Of a DNA stretch of 64,000 nucleotides, positions 54,780-64,000 are shown piece by piece; the stretch's first letter is position 1; every line of letters starts with the position of its first letter. The stretch comes from Theristus sp. LFF4_11 (taxonomy: Eukaryota; Nematoda; Chromadorea; Monhysterida; Xyalidae), in the NCBI GenBank assembly GCA_030248135.1, contig JASANC010000438.1, positions 1 to 64,000 of the forward strand, in the 5' to 3' direction. The notes beneath the pieces are model-generated. The model saw only the letters and a program-made list of their open reading frames with translations, was not told the origin of the DNA and ran no database searches. A program made the position numbers and the translations under genes.

Positions 54780-55186
54780 GTCTTATTTGATGCGGCGAGG
54801 TTGCTGAGTCGAAGCGTTATATGCAATATCCAATATACTTGCAACGCGCATACAAGCAGCACGCATTGAAGATGCAGTTGTTTGAAGCGCTCATGTTGTG
54901 TTCAATTGAAAAGTTGTTCACCCTTTGAAAAACCCGTCTGAACAAATAATCTTATCCATTCATACATAGACATAAAATTTTGTCAAGAAAAATATAATCA
55001 CAGATCAAAATAATGCTCAACAGCGCATCACAAACAAAAAATGTACAAAACAAATAAGATATTCAGTTTCAAAATCGTAAATAAAACTCGAAAGTGAGGT
55101 GAACAATGGAAGGCGTGTAACAGAGTATCTCTCTGGCAACGTCAGCTTCGAATGACCAGAGACGTAAGCGACAAATTGGCGTGTCG
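54780..55186. other. Intergenic, histone H2B upstream and calcium-channel 3' flank
   Basis: AT-rich non-coding sequence without a recognised repeat. ATATTG and CATATAAC words lie about 120-140 bases upstream of the H2B start on the minus strand, too far to call a TATA box with confidence. Confidence 0.35.
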
Positions 55187-58100
55187 TCACTTTTTCGGCG
55201 TATTCAAGAGTCCGTCAGCAAGCAGGCTGGCGTCTGTTTCACGTTCTGGCGACGGTGAGCCACCATAGCGGCGGACGATCTGTTCGGCGGCACCTTCAAT
55301 CTCGGCCGGCGACACGTTGAACGTCTCGGCGATCTCGATCTCAGCGGCGCGCACCACCTCCGGCGTCGCGTACTGCCCAATGCCCTCCTCCTCCAACACC
55401 TGTGCGGCCGAGTTTTTTTAATTGGAAAACGAATTCCGTTTTGTTTTGACATTATCATCTCGTGAATTCTTGCGTTCTCAATGATCTCGAAAACGTGACT
55501 GAACTGCTACCTGTCCGACGAGCTGGTGCGTGAAGCTCGGCCGATGCTGCAGTTTCGTTTGTGTCTTTGTATTCATGTCGTGCGTGGACGCAGACCTCGA
55601 ACTGGTCGCAGTCACGGTGCGCGACGACATCGGCACGTAGGCGTCGTCTGCCAACAATGATGACAATACTTGCAATAAACCAGTGATCTTCACTGAGAAG
55701 AACTTCGTGTTCCACAAATCACATTTTGCCATTTTACACTACATGGTCGAACTGAGTGGGAATGAGTTTGCTGTTGAGATTTGAGAATTGAAATGTTTGC
55801 TGCTTTTGAATTCGACTCAACACTATGTCCAACCAGCTCGATGTTGCCAGATTCAAATACCAAACGGCACAAAGTCCTTATAATTTGCCGTTTGACGGCA
55901 CATAGCACATGTAACGAACATGCAATGTACAAGTATGACATATTTTTTCAAACGTGTGCCACTGAAATGACGTCATGTGCCGCAAAACATGGGCTTGTTG
56001 TTCACAGCATACCAGACTTTCCGTTTTGCCGATTTCTTCCAGTAAACAAATGGTGAATGTCGAATCAGTCACACAAACTGAAATTTTAGTGTCTGTACTT
56101 TGACAAACGAGCGTTTTCAAAGCAAATGACGTCATTTTAGCCCGGACACGTTTGAATAAATCCACAATACATACATTGTACCTGCACAAGTTCAAGAATT
56201 CGTTTAAGGCCAGTTTATACCTGACGTATGCGTATACGGCACGTCACGTCACTTTAGGTCTCGTGTTATTGCATACTATTGTGGATTTATTCAAACGTGT
56301 CCTTACTAAAATGACGTCATTTGTTTTAAAAACGCCCGTTTGTCAAAGTACAGGCACTAAAAGGGCAGTCTTGTGTTACTGATTCGACATTCACCATTTG
56401 TGCATGCGTCAGGTTACGGGCCTCAAGTTTTTCACAGTACAAACCGTTAGAAAACTGTTCTCTCTTGTATGTTAAAAAAAAGTTGTCCCACTCAACACCG
56501 TCTTTCTTGTTTACCGAGAATGCGCGGCGGTGAGAGTTCTTCGTTCCAACTTCTGTACTCCCACGATGGGTCATCTTCAATCTGAAAAGACGTTTTTTTC
56601 TTTTAGAAAATAGAAAAAATATGCGTTTCAGCGGTTTTATTTTTAATTTCAAACAATTCATTCATTTAACCGAAGACCGCTTCATCAGTGGCGACAGAAA
56701 TCGTCGAAACGAGTCGCGTAGACTGACGGCGCGTGTTAGTTGCGCTGCAAATGAATGAAATTGGTCATTAAAACGTATGACGCTAAAGTGAAAAACAATG
56801 CATCTGAGACCTTACAAAGGTTCGGCCGTTGAGTTGGTAGATCGTTTGGCGACAGTTGCTGCATGTGCGCTTGTTCTCGTGTCGGATGCAACCAATCATC
56901 GTCGTCTTGTTGCACACTTGAAGAAAAAATTTTGATTTCATTTCAGGAATGGACAGATGCGAGCACTTGGAGAATTCTGAATGAACCAAAACAGGGTTGA
57001 CGGACGTTCTGTTGACGAACAGCGCCGATGCGGAAGGGGTGCTCAGCAGCGGATTGCTGCGCTCGTTGGTCGGCGTGCGGTGCGGTACCGGCGAGCCAAA
57101 CAGTGAGTGCACACGCTGCATAAATGACGCTACATAAAGTTGGTGGAAATGTACATGGTGCTAAACAACGAGAAACCGGTGCGAATGTACAGTCCATTTC
57201 TGTACCACATGCAATTAGCTGATTGGTTGGTGATAACGTGGTGCATGCATTCAGTGCAGGATTGACTCCGCCTACGCAACAATTCCTGCACAGAATGCAT
57301 GCATCGCACGTGATCACCAACCAATCAGCTACATAACTGCAGATGATTAAAAGCAAAACTACACATCATGCAACAGCAACAAGTAGTCACAATCATAGGC
57401 TTTTGCGACGATACTCATACTCACACGGTGGTCTGGCTCTTCAAAGTCCTGCGACCAGTCTGCATCGAGACTGCCGGAAATAGCGCGCTTCAACGTTGGT
57501 CCAATGTCGTGCAATGTTCGTAAACCAGCCTGCAATGAATGGTGTTTGCTTTCATTTCATTTCATTTTTTGATGATGCATTTCCCTTGCGACGGTTGCCT
57601 TTTTTTCTGTGTTATGCGACTCAATGCATTTGTGGACGTATGGAAACTATAGTTTTGATCTTTACGGAGCCCTAAGTGACCCGGGGGCCTATTTATGGGG
57701 ATCGAATCATATTAGCTATTTTGAAATTCCGCGTCACGCTGTTTACCTATCAATGCGCGCATTGAGTGTCGGAACCAAAAGAAAAGACAATACTCCGTTG
57801 GTGCACTCACTTGCAGCGACATGGTTGCCTGCGTCCGCTCGGACATACCCGACCGCTCCTCCACTTCTTTTCGACGTTTGAATCGACGGAAAAAATCTTG
57901 TATCAAAAAGGTCGCGTAGAACTTGCCGACCGTGACGTCATCCTCCACTGAAACACAATTTTTCCATTCCATTCCATTTTATTTAGCAAAAATCAGGAAA
58001 CTCCAATAAATTTCACAATCAGAAGTGTGATTTTGTAATTTTTTGTGTCACTTAAGAGGCATTCATGAAACAATATTTAGTTACGCGTATATGTGTTAAA

Positions 58101-61100
58101 CAAAGCTGCGCGGTCACGAAATGCTGCTTCATGAATGCACCTTTAGTTGGCACTGCTCTCTGTCTGTAAATTTACCGTCAGATGGTGGAATGACAGCGTC
58201 CAGCTTTTTCGCCGGTATCCTTTTCCAAACGCTTTTGATGGCCGCACGAAGCTGGTCGTTCGCTTCGTCGATGTTGCCTGGAATGTGTCCAGTGGCGTGT
58301 CAATGTTTCAGCAGTTTATGCGATTTCACTGCACACTACTTTTTCCGTTTTCGCACGTACCTTCCGTGAATATCTTCAGATTCGTGCGCACCAAGGCGAA
58401 CAATGTTGCATTGAAGCAAACGGTGCCGTCTGAATTCAGCGGCATGTTCATTGAGACAAGTCTCTGAAACAAAAAAGCAAAATAGCAAAAATACATTTGT
58501 CTTTGTACGAATGAAAAAATCGTTTTAAGCTGAATGCACAGAACCTTGCACGCGAGTCGATGCGGGCAGAGTTTGCCAAAGCCAAGCGGCGGTGAAATCT
58601 TTCGCAACAGCGTCACCACGTCCAGATGCTTGATGCGCCCTTTTGCGTCCGGGTCGTATTCCGCCCAGAGGCGCACGAACTCCTCCAAATGATGCGGACC
58701 CAATATGGACCAGTCGCGGGTGAGATAGTCAAAGTTGTCCATGATGACAGCGATGAATAAGTTGATTATCTGCAATATTCGAACCATGAAAAAAAACGGC
58801 GAATTTCTGACACAAAAAAAATTATGCCTTCATTTGCTTACCAAAAACGAGCAGACCATGAAAAACGACATGAAATACGGATAGGCGGCGTCGTTGCCGC
58901 AGATCGCCTCCGGGTCCTTTTTGTAGTCGTCCGAGTCGAGATGGCACGTGGCGTCAGGCTGTTGCGAGCACGTCAACATGATCTCTTGCCACGCCTCGCC
59001 AGTGGCACACCTGCAATGCAACACAGAGTGAGCAATTGGATTTGGCAAAGTCCATTTTAGATTACATATATCATTTTTTACGGTTCTGCGACTGGATGCG
59101 TTCGCAGACGTAGAAAGGGATCCAGTTTCAATGTTAATGTGGCAATTCAAAACAGCCCAATTAACCTGGTCCTATTTAGGGGACTCGGATCGCTTAACCA
59201 CTTTTGAATTGCCGCGTCGTGCATGCAACTGCTTACCTATCAGTCTCGGGACCAAATTAAAAGATAGTAGCAAGAGTTTGTTCGAGAAAAAAAGCACGAC
59301 GAATGATGAACCTGAAGAGCACGAGTATCGCGGCGGGGAATGTGACGAAGTTGTTGTTACGGTGGATTTGTGTCTCTTGGCTTTGTTTCACCTTGCCGAA
59401 CAGTTGCATGCCGATGACGGCGTAGATGAAAAACACCAGTGCGATCAACAGCGTCACCCATGGAAGAGCCTGCGCATGATTGAAACTGCAATCCCGTTTT
59501 TCAATTTTTGGAGAGCTTTGTGTTCTGCGAAAAGCAGATGCAGGTTTCAACAAACATACTGTGGAAGAAACGTTACACAGAGGAAAAAACTACAACAAAA
59601 GTCGGGCAAACCTGGAATGATTTCATGAACGTCCAGAGCAGCGTGCGAATGCCCTCACCACGAGCGAGCAGCTTCACGAGTCGCATCACGCGAAACAAAC
59701 GTAGGAAACTGATGCTCGCCAGTTGCGAACCTCCCGGCTGGAATGTCAATCAACCAGTCATCAACCAATCAATCAATCAATCAATACCCGGTGGTCTTCT
59801 TGTCATATCCAAAAAGGCATGACAACAACGAAACATATACAGTCACTGAGAACGTCCATACTGAACAACATCGTGCAGTGCACGCAAATTTTCAAATTTT
59901 TGCTTGGTAATTTGTTCAGTGGTCGTCCTCGATATCACTCACATTGAGCCTGCTCATCAGAATATCCATGAAGCTGCCGACGACAATGATGAAGTCGAAT
60001 GTGTTCCAAGAGTCACCGAAGTAGTTCTAAATTTTCGAGAAAAAAGTATGTTTTGCTCGTTTGAAAAAGACGGCAACCGAAAAAAGTCGTCCAGAAACAA
60101 ACTTTTGGATTCAGTGCCAGCAGCTTCAACACGGCTTCAACCGCAAAAATCGACGTGAATATCAGATTCAGTGTATCGAGCACATTATCGACGTTCGGCT
60201 TTGGCGGATATGTCTGAAAAGTGGACAGCATCATGTGCAGTCTGTGCGTTTGCGTTGTGTCTCGCTGAGAAAATCAACTCAACAGATTTACTGACGACTG
60301 TAGCAATCTGTCGAGTGACTTTTCTCGTAGGTTTCGGAAGTGCTTTTTAACTATGTGTTTTTAGATGAGCACGATGCGAGGCATTTGCAAAACGCTTGAT
60401 TAACCCTGACACTTTTTCCCAGAATACAAAAGAAAACACGAATGCCTCAGCTTGGCTTTAAAATCTAAAGACACGAGCCGCATTTTGTGGCGAACATGCG
60501 TTTTCTCGAAAGTCCGATCGTTTCTTCGTTTTGAGAGCATTTTATTTCTGGGAATAAGTGACAGGTTCTAACAAACCTACTGTACCTTCATGGCGAGTGC
60601 GAACACGTTCGCGACTATAACTGCGAATATGACGTATTCGAATGCCTGTGACGTCACGCACCACCAGGCACGGTACTGGATCGGATGCTTCGGAATGAAC
60701 TTGCGCTGTGGTCGGGCGCTCAGTGCGTACTCAACGCATTTACGCTGTAACACACAAGCACAATCAGACGAAAGTCGAAAACGTCAACGCCCGTTCATAC
60801 TGACGTATGCGCAAACGGCACGTCGTTACGTCACGCGACGTCAGGTGTTGTGCGTTAGCATACCGCCGTCCATCAACAGACGCGCGGCACGTCACGTCAG
60901 GTATGTCTCGTGCATAATGGCGTTCATGGAGACGTGCCGTGGTTGACGTTACAACCAAAATAAAATCACTCACCTGGTTTTTGTCGAGTGCACAGTGCTC
61001 GAACTCGCGCTCGCCTTCCGTCTGTCAATGGAAGCAACAACATTTCAAGTCACATTCACACTAAACTGTTTTTCTTTCAGAAAACTTTCTCCGAGCAAAC

Positions 61101-63655
61101 CGACCTGGAACGTGACGATGACGAAGCCGACAAAGATGTTCATCATGAAGAAAGCAATGACAATGATGAATGATATGTAGAAGATGGCCACCCAACGGCG
61201 ATGGTTTTGCACTGGACCATGGTCAATTGCGTACGAATCAATCGAAGTGTACAGCAAACTGGAAGGCGTACGATTGTTGTTGTTGTTGAATTGTTGAATG
61301 TCAAAACTGGGATTTGCGAAGTGAGGCTTTAATTTTTCATGTTGTTGCTCTCACCCCGGCCATCCCTCAAACGTGGACACGACAAACAGCGAAATCATGG
61401 CGTTCAGGATGTTGTCGAAGTTGAAGTCATTGTTGACCCATTCGCGTTCTTGTATCACTGGCTGGCCAGTGACGCCGCCGTCGTACACCAAAAATCGGCC
61501 TCTGCAAATGCGGAAAAAAATTTCGGTTTCGAATTTGAAGCACGTTCCATTTGACATTAAACACTGATAGAAAAATGGCGCGCGCATAAGACAAACTTGC
61601 ACAAATCGGCCGTGTCCATTATTGGATCGGTGCACGAGAAGAACGAGCCCTTGAACAACTGGACGCCCATGTTGGCGAACATGAAATGCAGCATGTACGT
61701 GACGAGCACAATGTTGCCGATGGTCTTCACGGCCACGATCACGCACTGAACCACGTGCTGTAACAGCGAATCCGTTGATACCCAATTGTTAGAAACAAAC
61801 TGACAACTGCGACAACCAGCACTTATACTGTCTAATTTGAGACAAATTTGCGTCCGAACCTTGAGACCTTTCGCTCGATTGATTGCACGCAACGGTCGCA
61901 GCACACGAATGATACGCAGGATTTTCACAACGCTGATGGCACCGCCACTGAAATGGATACAACTCCTATAGTTTGAAGGCGTAAGACTTTGTCACAACAC
62001 CGTGATGTGTTGCACACAGGCCACAAACAAACGCACACTAACCTGCCCGTGTGACCCAAGAAGTAGGATCATGTGCGCACGGGTCTGTTTGAACTTAGGA
62101 GTGGGCTTTATGTGCGCAAAATTTACGTACCTGGCAATCTACAGTCAAACTCAATGACATATCCAACTAACTGATTGGTTGATTCACGTATTCTGTGCAT
62201 GAATTGGTTTACACAGAGTCCATGCATCACGTGACCACCAACCAATCAGCCGGTTGGATATGTTATTGAGTGAGACTGAATACAACGTGATTTCTGTGTG
62301 TTATAAGCGAGACTCGGACTACAACGGGGCTAATGGAACCTGTTTGAGAACCCAAAATCTAAAAACTACGCGCAACAATCCACAAGAACGCACGAGAGAA
62401 ACATGCTGGCGAGCGAGACGCCGACGACGAGCGCGTCCAGGAGATTCGCGGCCGAACGACAGAACGAGCCGTTGTGCAGCACGAAGCCGTACGCGATGAT
62501 CTTCAGTGTGATCTCGATGGTGAACACTGCCGTGAAGAACTTGTCGAACGAGTTCAGCACCTGTTGGAAAACATGCAGGATCATCTGTACAGCCTCACTC
62601 AACAACATAACAACATATTCAACTAGCTGATTGGTTTACAAGCCAAACTCCGCCTTTCCACAGAAACTCATGCACAGAATGCATGCTTCATCAACCAATC
62701 AGCTAGTTACTACACTGTGCTAAAACAGCTGCTCGGTAGTAAAACAAGCACGTTCCGTGGAGTTGTATAATACTGCTGTATCGGGAAAAATGTTTGTGCA
62801 GAAGCTGTAATCTCACTGTGGTATTATCAGTTCTGCGACTCTTGCGTTGGTAGACATCGAAAGAAAACTTCAAGGAAATTTAAATTCAAAATCGCGCCTA
62901 AGTGATTTGGCCCCATTCAGGCGACTCGGATCACTTCACAAATTTTGAATTCTCGCGTCATGCATGAAACTGCTCACCTATCAAAGGGCGCATAGAGTCT
63001 CGGAAGCAAAAGTAAAGATAACACGTTGTTCGGATTGTATTGTTGGGTTTTGTTCTTGTGGCGAGCCGATTTGCTTCGGGTTCTCTAAAAACTCTAAAAG
63101 CAGCTCACTTTATTTCTGGGCGAATTGGCTCTCAGCGGATCTTCGCAGGCCAGACTGGCGCTGCTCACCAAAATACAGACGAGCACCGTGTTCGCAAAGT
63201 AACGATGGCTGATGACTCGATTGCAGAACAGTCGAATGCTGAAATCGCGTAAAACAACCGAAGTTGTAAATGTCAGGCTCCTTGGAAACAAATCTCGCAT
63301 AACACCGTTCTTTTTTCGTGCTCATTTTCTTTGTGCCAGGGCCATTTTCGTGCCCGAAAAAAATCGCCTAATACAGAGAAACACACGTGTACACATCTCG
63401 CGGTGTCCCACACGGCTCAATGGCGATCAGTGGTTCTGTTTTTTGGGCATGCCAGACAAAGGAGCACAAAAAAACGGCACGGGAAATGAAGAAACAGTTT
63501 CAGCGTGAAACTAAAAGCATTGGCGACGTACGGGTTGGTTTCAGAAAAAATGAACAACGACGAAGCCGCCGGCACGGGTGGCACTTTGTGCGCCTTGGGC
63601 AGTTGCGACGGCCGCTTTGGTCGGTCGTCCTCGGCGTATTCGACGTCGTCTTCGT
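55187..63655 (-). CDS. L-type (Cav1) voltage-gated calcium channel alpha-1, C-terminal half
   Basis: 24 minus-strand exons, nearly all phase-matched, cover the end of the II-III loop to the stop: 63532-63655, 63109-63238, 62394-62560, 61860-61947, 61597-61757, 61355-61501, 61105-61258, 60974-61021, 60586-60744, 60103-60213, 59943-60026, 59612-59737, 59312-59469, 58842-59010, 58545-58769, 58361-58463, 58176-58277, 57811-57947, 57425-57529, about 57000-57114, 56816-56916, 56515-56574, 55511-55647, 55187-55399. The pore glutamates TFEGWP (repeat III) and TGEAWQ (repeat IV) identify a calcium channel. [14 protein letters not shown] and the IQ motif [14 protein letters not shown] identify Cav1 (C. 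elegans EGL-19 class). Repeats I and II lie beyond the right edge. The channel carries depolarisation-driven calcium entry in muscle and neurons. Confidence 0.95.
55925..56410. repeat. Inverted pair of dispersed repeat P in a channel intron
   Basis: Copies at 55925-56170 (ending ACACGTTTGAATAAATCC) and 56275-56400 (starting GGATTTATTCAAACGTGT) face each other around about 100 bp. That spacer contains ACCTGACGTATGCG foldback words. Confidence 0.65.
57195..57335. mobile_element. Palindromic CAGCTG-type MITE in a channel intron
   Basis: Arms AATTAGCTGATTGGTTGG and ACCAATCAGCTACAT surround GATAACGTGGTGCATGC and GCATGCATCGCACGTG. The neighbouring repeat Q copies in this gene are at 57604-57785, 59080-59262 and 62826-63015. 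A short palindromic MITE is at 58045-58143. Confidence 0.7.
58545..60744 (-). other. Cav1 repeat IV (S1-S6) and EF-hand region
   Basis: S1 ([19 protein letters not shown]), S2 ([18 protein letters not shown]), S3 ([18 protein letters not shown]), S4 ([19 protein letters not shown]), S5 ([19 protein letters not shown]), pore [10 protein letters not shown]6 (SFFMVCSFL then [13 protein letters not shown]), then the EF-hand region ([14 protein letters not shown]). The S6 Tyr that helps form the dihydropyridine site in Cav1.2 is Phe here (SFFMV). Confidence 0.9.
60785..60945. repeat. ACGTCA-rich foldback in a channel intron
   Basis: GACGTATGCGCAAACGGCACG and ACGTCACGTCAGGTATG lie in inverted arrangement. 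The element is related to the foldbacks at 32595-32712 and 47580-47720. Confidence 0.5.
60974..63655 (-). other. Cav1 repeat III (S1-S6)
   Basis: In order: the basic, proline-rich loop end ([13 protein letters not shown]), S1 ([19 protein letters not shown]), S2 ([17 protein letters not shown]), S3 ([17 protein letters not shown]), S4 voltage sensor ([17 protein letters not shown]), S5 ([18 protein letters not shown]), pore TFEGWP and S6 ([16 protein letters not shown]). Residues at known dihydropyridine-sensing positions differ from mammalian Cav1.2: the S5 Gln is His (MLHFMF) and the S6 Tyr is Phe (YISFIIVI). MITE copies fill the introns at 62145-62275 and 62597-62715. Confidence 0.9.
62145..62275. 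mobile_element. Palindromic MITE, ACATATCCAACT subfamily
   Basis: The ends ACATATCCAACTAACTG and its complement are inverted, with CATCACGTGACC inside. A related copy follows at 62597-62715 (ACATATTCAACTAGCTG). Confidence 0.7.
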
Positions 63656-63689
63656 CTGCAAAGCATTCTTGCAGTTGTACAGTCGAACT

Positions 63690-63852
63690 GTGAATTGTAG
63701 GCAATCATCTGATTGATCGGTGACTGATCACGTCACCTGCTGCATGCATGCTCTCGGCTGCAGCACAGGCTCCGCCCCGCACAACAATGCCTGCACAGAA
63801 ACCGTGCGTTACGTGGTCACCAGCCAATCGGCTGATTGCCTACACTTTAAAG
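63690..63852. mobile_element. Palindromic CAGCTG/CACGTG MITE, decayed
   Basis: Arms GGCAATCATCTGATTG and CCAATCGGCTGATTGCC surround CTGATCACGTCACC and TTACGTGGTCACC. The copy lies upstream of the last visible channel exon. 63853-64000 holds nothing recognisable. Confidence 0.7.
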
Positions 63853-64000
63853 CTAGACTGTATGTCTTTTTTGTGTAACATTTGCGAAACTGTGCAAAAT
63901 ACAGCTGCGCAGCAAGGTGTGTGTTCATTTGCGGCCCTCTAATTGCGACCTGAAGAGTTGCGGCCCGCTCATTGCAACCTCATTGCTCATGGCCCCAAGA

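Larger units (their letters stand above)
55187..58463 (-). other. Cav1 cytoplasmic C-terminus
   Basis: The pre-IQ helix ([17 protein letters not shown]) and IQ motif ([20 protein letters not shown]) bind calmodulin in this family and mediate calcium-dependent inactivation. After the IQ motif come low-complexity linkers, including [16 protein letters not shown] and [13 protein letters not shown] helical end follows ([19 protein letters not shown]) and the stop is after LLNTPKK. The exon boundaries between about 57000 and 56916 are the least certain. Confidence 0.85.

Overview
This window is from an animal nuclear genome. Every gene found is cut into short exons by GT-AG introns, most of the DNA is intronic or intergenic repeat, and the gene families are metazoan: a receptor guanylyl cyclase, an L-type calcium channel, and intronless histones with 3' histone stem-loops. 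Histone H3 carries Cys at position 96 (EACEAYL), and both histone stem-loops have C as the first loop base. I take both as hints of a nematode or a close relative, but the phylum is an inference.

Layout. 0-2.5 kb: minus-strand exons of an unidentified, probably nuclear protein that runs off the left edge. 3-5 kb: two near-identical hAT-type MITEs, each with a perfect 8-bp target duplication. 5.7-25.1 kb: a segmental duplication. Copy A (plus, about 5.8-11.7 kb), copy B (inverted and decayed, about 12.6-18.2 kb) and copy C (plus, about 18.2-25.1 kb) each carry the exons for the extracellular half of a receptor guanylyl cyclase. Only copy C continues into the rest of the gene, which ends at 32222: transmembrane segment, kinase-homology domain, coiled coil and cyclase domain. 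That cyclase domain has lost both metal-binding aspartates and the catalytic asparagine. 33-37.4 kb: a gene-free island of hAT MITEs and G/C runs. 37.9-43.9 kb: a complete CCA-adding tRNA nucleotidyltransferase (plus) with a small unidentified antisense gene in its first intron. 44.9-51.7 kb: a plus-strand gene for an unidentified protein with a hydrophobic segment and a long low-complexity tail. 51.9-53.2 kb: a 1.37-kb foldback element. 53.4-54.7 kb: intronless H3 and H2B genes on the minus strand. 55.2-63.7 kb: minus-strand exons for repeats III and IV and the whole C-terminus of a Cav1 calcium channel, whose first half lies beyond the right edge.

The genes are not an operon or a pathway. 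The guanylyl cyclase and the calcium channel are membrane signalling proteins, the tRNA nucleotidyltransferase is housekeeping, and the histones are packaging proteins with cell-cycle mRNA processing signals. The unusual content is the cyclase's lost catalytic residues, dihydropyridine-site substitutions in the channel, a three-copy inverted duplication with a mosaic pattern of transposon insertions, and several high-copy MITE and SINE families that repeatedly insert into one another. Exon boundaries were placed by hand from reading frame, splice dinucleotides and family knowledge. No alignment or expression data were available.
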